Assembly (NCBI RefSeq): GCF_000719555.1
Contig: NZ_JOGX01000007.1
Location: forward strand, 62,001-126,000
From: Streptomyces sp. NRRL F-5727
GTDB lineage: Bacteria; Actinomycetota; Actinomycetes; Streptomycetales; Streptomycetaceae
Reading direction: 5' to 3'
Length of the DNA: 64,000 bases
Positions 33,354 to 42,519 of this stretch are shown here, piece after piece; the first letter of the stretch is position 1, and each line of letters opens with the position of its first letter. Both the position numbers and the translations under genes were made by a program. Below the pieces are notes generated by a model, which saw only the letters and a program-made list of their open reading frames with translations, had not been told where the DNA came from and ran no database searches.

Positions 33354-34199
33354 ATGCGCGTCCGGACGACTCGTCGTCGGAGCAGGACCAGGGGCGCGCT
33401 CCTCGCGCTCGTTCTCCTCTGCACGGGGGCCGCCCCGCTGACCGGCTGCTCCTCCGGGTCGGAGGACGAGGACCGGACCGCCGAGAGCGGCGTCACCTCG
33501 GATCCCACCGGCGGCACGGAGTCCGCCGGGACGACGGGGGGAGGCGACACGGAGGAGGACGCGCAGGAGCGGCGGAGGCAGGAGAAGGACAGCGGAAACT
33601 TCAGCCGCGCGGGCCGGCTCTCCGACGCCTTCGGCGGCTTCTTTCCGGAGGTCTACGAGAAGTTCGTGGAGAACCCCTCGTCCGAACCGTACGTGGGCAC
33701 GGTCGCGGCCGTGGACTGCTCGCCGGACGGGAACCCCCAGCCCATGAGCCCGTCGAGCCAGACCGTCACCGTCCCGCCGCATACGCTGGGGAAAGCCTTC
33801 AGCGTGCCCTTCGATTTCCCCGAGGGACAGGGAGACGTGACCTCCAACGAGCCGCGCATCATCTGCGTGACCCTTCGGGACGAGGGCGGGTTCAGGGGTG
33901 AGGACAAGGACTCGCTCACCGCGCAAGTGACCCCCACCGGCGAGACCACCGACGAAACAACCGGGGAGACGACGACGGGCGAGACCACCACGGGCGAAAC
34001 GACCACCGGGGAGACGACCACCGGCGAAACGACCACCGGGGAAATGACCACGGGCGAGACCACCACCGGGGAAACGACCACGGGCGAGACCACCACCGGG
34101 GAGACGACCACCGGCGAAACGACCACCGGGGAAACCACCGGCGAGACCACCGGGGAGACCGCCGACGGGGGCACCGGCGAGTCCGGCGGGTTCGACTGA
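33354..34199 (+). CDS. lipoprotein with TTTGE repeat tail
   Basis: A 281-residue predicted lipoprotein. An arginine-rich start and a hydrophobic segment end in the lipobox APLTGC, so the mature protein would be anchored through C32 or nearby. An acidic linker is followed by a small globular part (about residues 80-190) with two cysteines (AAVDCSPDG and RIICVTLRD) that could form a disulfide. The C-terminal third is a tandem repeat of TTTGE ending in GESGGFD, likely an extended, highly acidic stalk. The function is unknown. A membrane protein gene follows 23 bases later on the same strand, suggesting a two-gene unit. Confidence 0.75.
   Translation: MRVRTTRRRSRTRGALLALVLLCTGAAPLTGCSSGSEDEDRTAESGVTSDPTGGTESAGTTGGGDTEEDAQERRRQEKDSGNFSRAGRLSDAFGGFFPEVYEKFVENPSSEPYVGTVAAVDCSPDGNPQPMSPSSQTVTVPPHTLGKAFSVPFDFPEGQGDVTSNEPRIICVTLRDEGGFRGEDKDSLTAQVTPTGETTDETTGETTTGETTTGETTTGETTTGETTTGEMTTGETTTGETTTGETTTGETTTGETTTGETTGETTGETADGGTGESGGFD
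33957..34157 (+). repeat. 15-bp tandem repeat encoding TTTGE
   Basis: Eleven 15-base units (ten encode TTTGE, one MTTGE), flanked by one 12-base TTGE unit before and two after. Synonymous variation alternates, giving a weak 30-base higher-order period. All units keep frame. Confidence 0.95.
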
Positions 34200-34222
34200 G
34201 CCGCCCGAGCGAAGGGGGTCGT

Positions 34223-35131
34223 ATGACCGAAGGGAACCGGGGGGACGACGAAGGCCCCGCGAGCGAGGGGGATTCCGGCGGCGACGGGCGCCCCTGGAGC
34301 AACTGGGCCGTCACGCTCGCCACGCTGCTCGGCCCGACCACCTTCATCGGCGCCCTGCTGCTGTACTTCGGCTTCGCCTTCACCGACGCCCAATACGCGC
34401 ACTTCGGCGTCGACGCGGCGACCCTCGGCTTCTCCACCCAGGACTACGCGCTGCGCAGCGCGAGCGCCCTCTACGTGCCCGCAGGCGTCGCGCTCACCGT
34501 CGCGCTGGCCGCCGTCCTGGTCTACTACGCGGCACGCGCGCTGGGAGCCAGGGGCGGCCGCCTGCCGGCCGGCGGCCGGTTCGCGCCGTATCTGCTCTCG
34601 GCCTGCGGCGTGGTCCTCTTCGTTCTCGGCATGCTCGGCGGGCTCGGCGCGTGGGACGCCGGGGCGATGGACACCCCGCTGCTGCTCGGCGGCGGACTGG
34701 TGCTGGTCGTGTACGGCAGGGCCCTGTTCTTCAAGCTGAACGGCGCCGACTACCCGGTGGCGCGCGAGCGGCTGGCGCTGACGCTCGTCGCCGCGCTGGT
34801 CGGCCTGTCGTCCTTCTGGGCGGTCCACGCGTACGCGAAGCAGCACGGCGACGACGAGGCCCGTTATCTGGCGCGCCGTCTGTGGCTGCGCCCGGCGGTG
34901 ACCGTCGACACGGCGGAGCGGCTCCACTTCCCGCCCCGGCAGGCTCGCGAGACCGTCCTGCCCGTCGCCGACCACCCGCAGCGGTTCCGCTACCGGTACG
35001 AGGGCCTGCGCCTCCTCGCGGAGGTGAACGGCCGGATGTTCCTCATCCCCGAGAACTGGTCCGAGCAGGGCGGCAGCGTGCTCGTGATCCCGGCGGACGA
35101 CAGGGTCCGCGTCGCCTTCCGCGTGGACTGA
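34223..35131 (+). CDS. multi-pass membrane protein of unknown function
   Basis: A 302-residue protein. The cytosolic N-terminus is rich in Gly, Asp and Glu. Hydrophobic helices lie near residues 28-52, 80-105, 128-150, 152-172 and 185-205. The roughly 90-residue C-terminal part is soluble and beta-rich (RFRYRYEGLRLLAEVNGRMFLIPENW). No known domain was recognised. It follows the repeat-tailed lipoprotein by 23 bases and probably shares its transcript. The downstream DNA on the opposite strand holds tRNA genes. Confidence 0.75.
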   Translation: MTEGNRGDDEGPASEGDSGGDGRPWSNWAVTLATLLGPTTFIGALLLYFGFAFTDAQYAHFGVDAATLGFSTQDYALRSASALYVPAGVALTVALAAVLVYYAARALGARGGRLPAGGRFAPYLLSACGVVLFVLGMLGGLGAWDAGAMDTPLLLGGGLVLVVYGRALFFKLNGADYPVARERLALTLVAALVGLSSFWAVHAYAKQHGDDEARYLARRLWLRPAVTVDTAERLHFPPRQARETVLPVADHPQRFRYRYEGLRLLAEVNGRMFLIPENWSEQGGSVLVIPADDRVRVAFRVD

Positions 35132-35201
35132 GGCGTCCGGGTGGCTCCGGGCGTGTCGCTGCCGTGATGCGCGTCACGACCGGTGCACCGTGGAAGCGAG
35201 A

Positions 35202-35241
35202 AGCCCGTGGTCACGGAGAAACCTTCCTGCGTCCACGGGCT
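35202..35241 (-). terminator. hairpin downstream of the CAU tRNA
   Basis: The complementary 9-base arms AGCCCGTGG (35202-35210) and CCACGGGCT (35233-35241) sit immediately 3' of the tRNA on the minus strand. The loop is long (22 bases), so confidence is moderate. Confidence 0.55.
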
Positions 35242-35245
35242 GTGG

Positions 35246-35319
35246 TGGGGCGGGTGGGACTCGAACCCACGGCCGACGGATTATGAGTCCGCTGCTCTAA
35301 CCGGCTGAGCTACCGCCCC
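35246..35319 (-). tRNA. tRNA with anticodon CAU (elongator Met or Ile2)
   Basis: A 74-base cloverleaf. The acceptor stem GGGGCGG pairs with CCGCCCC and the discriminator is A. The anticodon loop is CTCATAA on a GCGGA/TCCGT stem, and the T arm is GTGGG-TTCGAGT-CCCAC. CCA is encoded directly after it (35243-35245). A CAU anticodon may be elongator methionine or isoleucine-2 with lysidine; the sequence alone does not settle this. Confidence 0.93.
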
Positions 35320-35463
35320 TCGCGGCGACGCGCGTACAAGTGTGCGCGCCGTCCTGCCGCAGCATAGCCGCTCATACGATCTCCTGCTCCGGGTGATCGG
35401 TACGACCGGGTCCGCTCGACCATGAAGACCACGGTGGGGAACGGATGGTTCCCGGGAACGCGA

Positions 35464-35487
35464 AAAAGGACCCCTGAGGGTCCTTTT
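35464..35487 (-). terminator. rho-independent terminator of the tRNA-Asn pair
   Basis: A perfect 10-bp stem (AAAAGGACCC with GGGTCCTTTT) around a four-base loop. Read on the minus strand it lies 8 bases beyond the second tRNA-Asn and ends in a run of five T residues. Confidence 0.9.
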
Positions 35488-35495
35488 CCGATCTG

Positions 35496-35568
35496 CTCCC
35501 CCGACTGGACTCGAACCAGTAACCCTCCGGTTAACAGCCGAATGCTCTGCCAATTGAGCTACAGGGGA
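35496..35568 (-). tRNA. tRNA-Asn (GUU), distal copy
   Basis: A 73-base cloverleaf. The acceptor stem TCCCCTG pairs with CGGGGGA, the anticodon loop is CTGTTAA (GTT, asparagine) on a TTCGG/CCGGA stem, and the discriminator is G. CCA is not encoded. It is the second of two tandem copies. Confidence 0.95.
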
Positions 35569-35573
35569 TCGCG

Positions 35574-35646
35574 CTCCCCCGACTGGACTCGAACCAGTAA
35601 CCTGCCGGTTAACAGCCGGCTGCTCTGCCAATTGAGCTACAGGGGA
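35574..35646 (-). tRNA. tRNA-Asn (GUU), proximal copy
   Basis: A 73-base tRNA nearly identical to the copy 5 bases downstream. The main difference is in the anticodon stem, which is GCCGG/CCGGC here. The anticodon GTT and the acceptor and T arms are the same. The pair is probably processed from a single transcript. Confidence 0.95.
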
Positions 35647-35792
35647 TTGCTGCGGTGCACCGAACGGTCGTGCCCCGGTCGTCCCGGGCGGCGGTCGCTC
35701 GCTGCGAGACATACATTAGCGCAAGCAGGGGGGTGCTCCGCCAATCGGTATCCCCAGGACATCCCCAGGGCCCACCAGGGAAGGATCGCAGC

Positions 35793-36107
35793 GTGCGGTA
35801 CAAGCTGACGTTCGCCGCGGGTCTCGCGCTCGGTTACGTGATCGGAACGCGCGCCGGGCGCGAGCGGTACGAGCGGATGAAGAAGGCCACCAAGGACTTC
35901 GCGCAGAACCCGGCCGTGCGGAACGCCGCCGAGTCCGCCGCGCAGACCGGCCGGCAGTACGCCGGGAAGGCCGCGCACGTGGTCGGCGACAAGGTGGGCG
36001 ACCACCTGCCGGCCTCCGTCACCGACCGGGTGCCCGCCCTCCGCGGACGCGCCCACGCCAACGGGCAGGTCGCCGAGGACGACGACTGGGGGACCAGCAA
36101 CACGTGA
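35793..36107 (+). CDS. small YtxH-like membrane-anchored protein
   Basis: A 104-residue protein. The N-terminal hydrophobic segment LTFAAGLALGYVIGTRAGRERYERM is the YtxH-type pattern of a glycine-rich membrane helix followed by a charged arm. The rest is an amphipathic helical tail (FAQNPAVRNAAESAAQTG) ending in an acidic DDDWGTSNT. The function is unknown; YtxH proteins are stress-linked in Bacillus. GTG at 35793 is preceded by AAGGA at a spacing of 8, which favours it over the upstream frame that reads through the tRNA region. Xylulokinase follows 40 bases later. Confidence 0.78.
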   Translation: MRYKLTFAAGLALGYVIGTRAGRERYERMKKATKDFAQNPAVRNAAESAAQTGRQYAGKAAHVVGDKVGDHLPASVTDRVPALRGRAHANGQVAEDDDWGTSNT

Positions 36108-36147
36108 CCGCCCCGCACCGGCCCCGCGTGCGGCAGAATCGGGTGTC

Positions 36148-37587
36148 ATGGGGATAGTCGCCGGACTCGACAGCTCTTCGGACGCCACGCGCATCGTCGT
36201 CTGTGACACGGACACGGGCGCCGTACTGAGGCACGGGCATGCCCCGCACCCGGTCGACGCCAAGGCCACCGACGTCGACCCGCAGGCATGGCTGCTCTCG
36301 CTCGGGGAGGCCGCGACCGGCGGTCTCCTCGAAGGCGTGGAGGCCATCGGCGTCTGCGCGCAGGCGCACGGCGTCGTGCCGCTCGACGACCGGGGCGGCC
36401 TGGTGCGGCCCGCGCTGGTCGGCAACGACAAGCGGGCCCAGGTCGCCGCCGCCGACCTCGTCGACGCGCTCGGCGGGCGCGACGCCTGGGCCGAGGCCGT
36501 CGGCACCGTCCCCCAGTCCGGGCTGCCGGTCGCGAAGCTGCGCTGGCTGGCCCGTACCGAACCCGAGCACGCGGCGCGGACCGCCGCCGTCCTCCAGCCG
36601 CACGACTGGCTGGTCTGGCAGCTCCTCGGCCGCCCCGCCCGCCGCACCACCGACCGCGGCGCCGCCTCCGGCACCGGCTACTGGTCCGCCCGCACCGGCG
36701 CCTACCGCCCCGACCTCGTCGAGCTGGCGCTCGGGCAGGCCGCCGCGCTGCCCGAGGTGCTCGGCCCCGCCGAGCCCGCCGGCACCACCCCCGAGGGGCT
36801 GCTGATCTCCGCCGGCACCGGCGAGACCATGGCCGCCGCCTTCGGGCTCGGGCTCGGCGCCGGCGACGCCGTCGTCTCGCTCGGCGCCTCCGGCTCCGTC
36901 ATGGCCGTCCACCACCAGGCCGTGGACCGGCCCGGCGCCGCCGTCACCTCGTACGCCGACGCCACCGGCATGCACCTGCCGGTCGTCTCCGTCACCAACG
37001 CGGTCCGGACCCTGCGCGGCACCGCCGAGATGCTGGGCGCGGAGTCGCTGGACGAACTCTCCGCGCTGGCCCTGAAGTCCACCCCGGGCTCCTCCGGGCT
37101 GGTGCTCCTCCCCTACCTGGAGGGCGAGCGGACCCCCCACCTGCCGCACACCGCCGGCACCCTCACCGGACTGCGCCGCGAGGCGATGAAGCCCGAGCAC
37201 CTGGCGCGGGCCGCCTTCGAGGGCATGCTGTGCGGGCTCGGCGACGCCCTGGACGTGGTGCGCGGCCGGGGCGTCGAGGTCCGGCGGATCTTCCTGCTCG
37301 GCGCGGCGGCGGCGCTGCCCGCCGTCCAGGCCCTGGCGCCCGCGCTGTTCGGCGCGCAGGTCGTCGTCCCCCAGCCGGCCGACTACGCGGCGCTGGGCGC
37401 CGCCCGGCAGGCCGCCTGGGCGCTGGGCGTGGCCCGCGGGACGCTCGCCCCGTCCGCTCCCCCGGCCTGGCAGGGCGCCGCCGCGCAGATCCTGGAGCCG
37501 GGCGACGAGCTGGCGGTGGGCCAGGCGGTGCGCCAGCAGTACGTGGCGGCGCGGGAGCAGATCCACCCGGGGGCGTTCGACGCCTGA
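36148..37587 (+). CDS. xylB: FGGY-family carbohydrate kinase (xylulokinase-like)
   Basis: A 479-residue FGGY sugar kinase. The N-terminal phosphate loop is IVAGLDSSSDATRIVV, and the middle hinge QAHGVVPLDDRGGLVRPALVGND is characteristic of xylulokinases. The ATP-binding C-terminal half contains LLPYLEGERTPHLPHT and the adenosine loop IFLLGAAAALPAVQALA. The predicted reaction is ATP-dependent phosphorylation of D-xylulose to feed the pentose phosphate pathway. No isomerase or transporter gene is adjacent, so the natural sugar is inferred. The ATG at 36148 gives the canonical start of the family. Confidence 0.87.
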   Translation: MGIVAGLDSSSDATRIVVCDTDTGAVLRHGHAPHPVDAKATDVDPQAWLLSLGEAATGGLLEGVEAIGVCAQAHGVVPLDDRGGLVRPALVGNDKRAQVAAADLVDALGGRDAWAEAVGTVPQSGLPVAKLRWLARTEPEHAARTAAVLQPHDWLVWQLLGRPARRTTDRGAASGTGYWSARTGAYRPDLVELALGQAAALPEVLGPAEPAGTTPEGLLISAGTGETMAAAFGLGLGAGDAVVSLGASGSVMAVHHQAVDRPGAAVTSYADATGMHLPVVSVTNAVRTLRGTAEMLGAESLDELSALALKSTPGSSGLVLLPYLEGERTPHLPHTAGTLTGLRREAMKPEHLARAAFEGMLCGLGDALDVVRGRGVEVRRIFLLGAAAALPAVQALAPALFGAQVVVPQPADYAALGAARQAAWALGVARGTLAPSAPPAWQGAAAQILEPGDELAVGQAVRQQYVAAREQIHPGAFDA

Positions 37588-37640
37588 CACGCGCAAAACG
37601 CGGTCGTAACGGTCCGGGCCCGAGGGCGATAGTGGGAACC

Positions 37641-39374
37641 GTGCTCATAAGACTTCTCCGAACCCACCTGCGGCCCTATCGAAAACCCATCGCCCTGCTC
37701 GTCCTGCTCCAGTTCCTGGCGACCTGCGCGAGCCTCTACCTGCCCACCCTGAACGCCGACATCATCGACGAGGGCGTCGTCAACGGCGACACCGGCTACA
37801 TCCTGCGGTTCGGCGCGCTGATGATCGGCGTGTCCGTGGTCCAGGTGCTGTGCAACATCGGAGCCGTGTACTACGGCGCCCGGACCGCCTCCGCGGTCGG
37901 CCGGGACGTGCGCGGCGCCGTCTACGACCGGGTCCAGTCCTTCTCGGCGCGCGAGCTCGGCCAGTTCGGCGCGCCGTCGCTGATCACCCGGACGACCAAC
38001 GACGTCCAGCAGGTCCAGATGCTGGTCCTGATGGCGTTCACCCTGATGGTCTCCGCACCCATCATGTGCGTCGGCGGCATCGTGATGGCCCTCGGCCAGG
38101 ACGTGCCGCTCTCCGGTGTGCTGCTCGCCGTGGTGCCGGTGCTCGGCGTCTCGGTGTCGCTGATCGTGAAGCGGATGCGGCCGCTCTTCCGGACCATGCA
38201 GGAGCGCCTCGACACGGTGAACCGGGTGCTGCGCGAGCAGATCACCGGCAACCGGGTGATCCGCGCCTTCGTGAAGGACGGGTACGAGGAGGAGCGCTTC
38301 CGGGGCTCCAACGGCGAGCTGACCGACGTGTCGATGGCGACGGGCCGGCTGATGGCGCTGATGTTCCCGACCGTGATGACGGTGGTGAACGTGTCCAGCG
38401 TGGCCGTGGTCTGGTTCGGCGCGCACCGCATCGACAGCGGCGGGATGGAGATCGGCGCGCTGACCGCCTTCCTCGCCTATCTGATGCAGATCGTGATGGC
38501 GGTCATGATGGCCACCTTCATGTTCATGATGGTGCCGCGCGCCGAGGTCTGCGCCGAGCGGATCGAGGAGGTCCTCGCGACCTCGACGAGCGTGGTGCCG
38601 CCGGCCGAGCCGGTGACGACGCTCGACCGGCGCGGGCACCTGGAGGTCAGGGCGGCGGACTTCCGCTACCCGGGCGCCGAGGAGTCCGTGCTCCGGGACG
38701 TGGAGCTGGTGGCCCGCCCCGGCGAGACCACCGCGATCATCGGCTCGACCGGCTCCGGCAAGTCGACCCTGCTGGGCCTGGTGCCGCGGCTGTTCGACGT
38801 GACCGGCGGCGAGGTCCTGGTCGACGGGGTGGACGTGCGGAAGCTGGACCCGTCGCTGATGGCGCGGACCGTCGGGCTCGTCCCGCAGAAGCCGTACCTG
38901 TTCTCGGGGACGGTGGCGTCCAACCTGCGGTACGGCAACCCGGACGCGACCGACGAGGAGCTGTGGCACGCCCTGGAGGTGGCGCAGGCGGCCGACTTCG
39001 TACGGAGGCTGGAGCGCGGCCTGGAGGCCCCGGTGGCGCAGGGCGGCACCAATGTCTCCGGCGGCCAGCGGCAGCGGCTCGCGATCGCGCGGACCCTGGT
39101 GCAGCGGCCGGAGATCTACCTCTTCGACGACTCGTTCTCCGCGCTCGACTACGAGACGGACGCCCGGCTCCGGGCGGCGCTCGCGGAGGAGACCTCGGAC
39201 GCGACCGTGGTGATCGTCGCCCAGCGGGTGTCGACCATCCGGGACGCCGACCGGATCGTGGTCCTCGACGAGGGCCGGGTCGTGGGCACCGGGCGGCACC
39301 ACGAGCTGATGGCGGGGAACGAGACGTACCGGGAGATCGTGCTCTCCCAGCTGACCGAGGCGGAGGCAGCCTGA
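37641..39374 (+). CDS. ABC exporter half-transporter, degenerate ATP site subunit
   Basis: A 577-residue transporter with a six-helix membrane domain (residues about 10-310) and a nucleotide-binding domain. Walker A is GSTGSGKST (K374), the signature is NVSGGQRQR, and Walker B is IYLFDDSFSALD, where aspartate D497 replaces the catalytic glutamate. That substitution marks the inactive partner of heterodimeric multidrug exporters such as BmrCD or TM287/288. The GTG at 37641 begins the classical LLRTHLRPYRKPI start. The stop overlaps the ATG of the second half-transporter by one base, giving a coupled pair. Confidence 0.92.
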   Translation: MLIRLLRTHLRPYRKPIALLVLLQFLATCASLYLPTLNADIIDEGVVNGDTGYILRFGALMIGVSVVQVLCNIGAVYYGARTASAVGRDVRGAVYDRVQSFSARELGQFGAPSLITRTTNDVQQVQMLVLMAFTLMVSAPIMCVGGIVMALGQDVPLSGVLLAVVPVLGVSVSLIVKRMRPLFRTMQERLDTVNRVLREQITGNRVIRAFVKDGYEEERFRGSNGELTDVSMATGRLMALMFPTVMTVVNVSSVAVVWFGAHRIDSGGMEIGALTAFLAYLMQIVMAVMMATFMFMMVPRAEVCAERIEEVLATSTSVVPPAEPVTTLDRRGHLEVRAADFRYPGAEESVLRDVELVARPGETTAIIGSTGSGKSTLLGLVPRLFDVTGGEVLVDGVDVRKLDPSLMARTVGLVPQKPYLFSGTVASNLRYGNPDATDEELWHALEVAQAADFVRRLERGLEAPVAQGGTNVSGGQRQRLAIARTLVQRPEIYLFDDSFSALDYETDARLRAALAEETSDATVVIVAQRVSTIRDADRIVVLDEGRVVGTGRHHELMAGNETYREIVLSQLTEAEAA

Positions 39375-41302
39375 TGGCCGGTCCTGGCGGACGCATGATG
39401 GCCGGGGGCGCCCCGGGTGAGCGGTCGATGGACTTCAGGGGGTCGTCGAAGCGGCTGCTGAGGCAGCTGGCGCCGGAGCGGACCGCACTGTGGGTGATGC
39501 TGCTCGCCGGCGTGCTGTCGGTGGCGGGTGCGGTGGTCGGCCCCAAGATCCTCGGCCGGGCGACGGACCTGGTCTTCGCCGGCGTCGTCGGGCGGGAGCT
39601 GCCCGAGGGCGTGACGAAGGCGCAGGCCCTGGAGAGGCTGCGGGCGGACGGCGACGGCGGGATGGCCGACATGCTGTCCGGGGTCGACTTCACGCCCGGG
39701 CAGGGCATCGACTTCGGCGCGGTCGGCGAGGTGCTGCTGCTCGCGCTGGCGGTGTACGTGGTGGCGGGGCTGCTGATGCTGGTCTCCACCCGGATGTCGA
39801 TCAAGGTGATCAACCGGACCGTGTACCGGATGCGCGAGGACGTGCAGACGAAGCTGGCGCGGCTGCCGCTGTCCTACTTCGACCGGGCGAAGCGCGGCGA
39901 GGTGCTGTCCCGGGCGACCAACGACATCGACAACATCTCGCAGACGCTCCAGCAGTCGATGGGCCAGCTCATCAACTCCCTGCTGACGATCGTCGGCGTG
40001 CTGGCGATGATGTTCTGGATCTCGCCGCTGCTCGCGCTCGTCGCCCTGGTGACGGTGCCGGTGTCGGTGGTGGTCGCGGCGCGGATCGGCAAGCGGTCGC
40101 AGCCGCACTTCGTCCAGCAGTGGAAGTCCACGGGCGCGCTCAACGCGCACGTGGAGGAGATGTACACCGGGCACACGCTGGTGAAGGTCTTCGGCCGGCA
40201 GGAGGAGGCGGCGAAGGGCTTCCGGGAGCAGAACGAGGCGCTGTACGAGGCCGGTTTCCGGGCGCAGTTCAACAGCGGCATGATGCAGCCGGTGATGTTC
40301 TTCGTCTCGAACATCAACTACGTGCTCGTGGCGGTGGTCGGCGGTCTGCGGGTGGCGAGCGGCACGCTCTCCATCGGTGACGTGCAGGCGTTCATCCAGT
40401 ACTCGCGCCAGTTCTCGATGCCGCTGACGCAGGTGGCGTCGATGGCGAACCTGGTGCAGTCGGGCGTCGCCTCGGCGGAGCGGATCTTCGAGCTGCTCGA
40501 CGCGGAGGAGCAGGAGCCGGACGCGCCGGTCTCCGAGAAGCCGCGCGACTTCAAGGGCAAGGTGGCCCTGGAGCACGTGTCCTTCCGCTACGAGGCCGAC
40601 AAGCCGCTCATCGAGGACCTGTCGCTCACCGTGGAGCCGGGCCAGACGGTCGCGATCGTCGGCCCGACGGGCGCGGGCAAGACGACGCTGGTCAACCTCC
40701 TCATGCGGTTCTACGAGGTGACCGGCGGGCGGATCACGCTGGACGGCACGGACATCGCGTCGATGTCCCGGGAGGAGCTGCGGGCCGGGATCGGCATGGT
40801 CCTCCAGGACACCTGGCTCTTCGGCGGGACGATCGCCGACAACATCGCGTACGGCGCCACCCGCGAGGTGACCCGGGCGGAGGTCGAGGCGGCCGCGCGG
40901 GCGGCCCACGCCGACCGGTTCGTCCGCACCCTGCCGGAGGGGTACGACACGGTGGTGGACGACGACGGGGCGGCGGTCAGCGCGGGCGAGAAGCAGCTGA
41001 TCACCATCGCCCGGGCGTTCCTGTCGGACCCGGTGATCCTGGTCCTCGACGAGGCGACGAGTTCGGTGGACACCCGGACCGAGGTGCTGATCCAGAAGGC
41101 GATGGCCCGGCTGGCCCAGGGCCGTACCTCCTTCGTGATCGCGCACCGGCTCTCCACCATCCGGGACGCGGACGTGATCCTGGTGATGGAGAACGGCTCG
41201 ATCGTGGAGCAGGGCACGCACGAGGAGCTGCTCGTCGCGGGCGGTGCCTACGCCCGGCTGTACGCGGCGCAGTTCGCGGAGGCGGTCGCGGAGGTCGACT
41301 GA
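39374..41302 (+). CDS. ABC exporter half-transporter, partner subunit
   Basis: A 642-residue half-transporter. A long insertion of about 70 residues between the first two membrane helices (RELPEGVTKAQALERLRADG and onward) is typical of this branch. Walker A is GPTGAGKTT and Walker B is ILVLDEATSSVD with an intact catalytic glutamate. The signature reads AVSAGEKQL instead of SGGQ. In a heterodimer this signature faces the Walker motifs of the first subunit, so the two deviations form one weak ATP site and the other site stays canonical. It exports an unknown, probably hydrophobic, compound. Confidence 0.92.
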   Translation: MAGPGGRMMAGGAPGERSMDFRGSSKRLLRQLAPERTALWVMLLAGVLSVAGAVVGPKILGRATDLVFAGVVGRELPEGVTKAQALERLRADGDGGMADMLSGVDFTPGQGIDFGAVGEVLLLALAVYVVAGLLMLVSTRMSIKVINRTVYRMREDVQTKLARLPLSYFDRAKRGEVLSRATNDIDNISQTLQQSMGQLINSLLTIVGVLAMMFWISPLLALVALVTVPVSVVVAARIGKRSQPHFVQQWKSTGALNAHVEEMYTGHTLVKVFGRQEEAAKGFREQNEALYEAGFRAQFNSGMMQPVMFFVSNINYVLVAVVGGLRVASGTLSIGDVQAFIQYSRQFSMPLTQVASMANLVQSGVASAERIFELLDAEEQEPDAPVSEKPRDFKGKVALEHVSFRYEADKPLIEDLSLTVEPGQTVAIVGPTGAGKTTLVNLLMRFYEVTGGRITLDGTDIASMSREELRAGIGMVLQDTWLFGGTIADNIAYGATREVTRAEVEAAARAAHADRFVRTLPEGYDTVVDDDGAAVSAGEKQLITIARAFLSDPVILVLDEATSSVDTRTEVLIQKAMARLAQGRTSFVIAHRLSTIRDADVILVMENGSIVEQGTHEELLVAGGAYARLYAAQFAEAVAEVD

Positions 41303-41375
41303 CCGGGACACCGGTTCCGCCGGGAGGGGTCCGTGCCGGGGAGCGGCGCGGGCCCCTTCCGCGTGCCGGCCGGCG

Positions 41376-42401
41376 TCAGTCCAGGTAGCCGCGCAGCTGG
41401 TCCGCGTAGGCGTGGTCGCGCAGTTTGGAGAGGGTCTTGGACTCGATCTGGCGGATGCGTTCGCGCGTCACGCCGAAGATGCGGCCTATCTCCTCCAGGG
41501 TGCGGGGCCGGCCGTCGTCGAGGCCGTAGCGGAGCTGGACGACCTTGCGCTCGCGCTCGCCGAGGGTGGAGAGGACGTCCTCCAGGTGGCGGCGGAGCAG
41601 CAGGAAGGCGGCGGACTCGACGGGCGAGGCGGCGTCGCCGTCCTCGATGAGGTCGCCGAGGTCGACGTCCTCCTCCTCGCCGACGGGGGTGTGCAGGGAG
41701 ACCGGCTCCTGGGCGAGCCGGAGGACGTCGAGGACCCGTTCGGGGGTGAGGTCGAGGTGGGCGGCGACCTCCTCGGCGGTGGGCTCGGAGCCGCGCTCCT
41801 GGAGCAGGTGGCGCTGGACGCGGATGACCCGGTTGATGAGTTCGACGACGTGGACGGGGACGCGGATGGTCCGGGCCTGGTCGGCGAGGGCCCGGGACAT
41901 CGCCTGGCGGATCCACCAGGTGGCGTAGGTGGAGAACTTGTAGCCGCGGGCGTAGTCGAACTTCTCGACGGCCCGGATGAGGCCGAGGTTGCCCTCCTGG
42001 ACGAGGTCGAGCATGGTCAGGCCGCGGCCGACGTACCGCTTGGCGACGGAGACGACGAGCCGGAGGTTGGCCTCGATCAGCCTCCGCTTGGCGATCCGGC
42101 CGAGGACGACGAGCCGGTCGAGGTCGTACGCGAGCTGCGAGTCGAGGTCGGGGGTGCGGGCGAGCTTCTCCTCGGCGAAGAGGCCGGCCTCGACCCGGCG
42201 GGCCAGGTCGACCTCCTCCTCGGCGGTGAGGAGGGGGATGCGGCCGATCTCGCGGAGGTACTGGCGGAAGAGGTCGGCGGAGGGGCCGTTGCCGCCGGTG
42301 TCGGCGGTGCGGCGGCGCTGGGCCGGGACTTCCGGGACCTCGGGGAGTTCGGGGAGCGGGGGGAGTTCGTCCGGGTCGGTGGTCTGGATCTCGGTCTGCA
42401 C
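41376..42401 (-). CDS. hrdA: primary-like sigma-70 factor HrdA
   Basis: A 341-residue group 1/2 sigma factor. Region 1.2 begins [16 protein letters not shown]. Region 2 is [23 protein letters not shown] through [19 protein letters not shown]. Region 3 is [15 protein letters not shown], and region 4.2 is [22 protein letters not shown]. There is no long N-terminal region as in HrdB, so this is one of the dispensable Hrd paralogues. Location next to dnaG and the ABC exporter pair supports HrdA, from remembered Streptomyces gene order. GTG at 42401 follows GGAGG by 9 bases and removes an unlikely extension to 42464. Confidence 0.85.
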   Translation of the reverse strand: MQTEIQTTDPDELPPLPELPEVPEVPAQRRRTADTGGNGPSADLFRQYLREIGRIPLLTAEEEVDLARRVEAGLFAEEKLARTPDLDSQLAYDLDRLVVLGRIAKRRLIEANLRLVVSVAKRYVGRGLTMLDLVQEGNLGLIRAVEKFDYARGYKFSTYATWWIRQAMSRALADQARTIRVPVHVVELINRVIRVQRHLLQERGSEPTAEEVAAHLDLTPERVLDVLRLAQEPVSLHTPVGEEEDVDLGDLIEDGDAASPVESAAFLLLRRHLEDVLSTLGERERKVVQLRYGLDDGRPRTLEEIGRIFGVTRERIRQIESKTLSKLRDHAYADQLRGYLD

Positions 42402-42519
42402 GGCGGGCGACCTCCAGGAAGGGCGGAACGGCTCCGTCACCCAGCCCAGTGTGGGGTACGACACATCGCCGCCACGAGGGGCGTGCGGTGACTTTTTGGG
42501 ACCGGCGGGTCACCGAGGG

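Noticed and set aside
33957..34157. Regular tandem repeats as a possible CRISPR array.
   Set aside because: There are no unique spacers and no cas genes; the repeats are in frame and code for TTTGE.
35243..35646. The tRNA cluster as an integration site for a mobile element.
   Set aside because: No integrase, no direct repeat of a tRNA 3' end and no shift in base composition were seen on either side.
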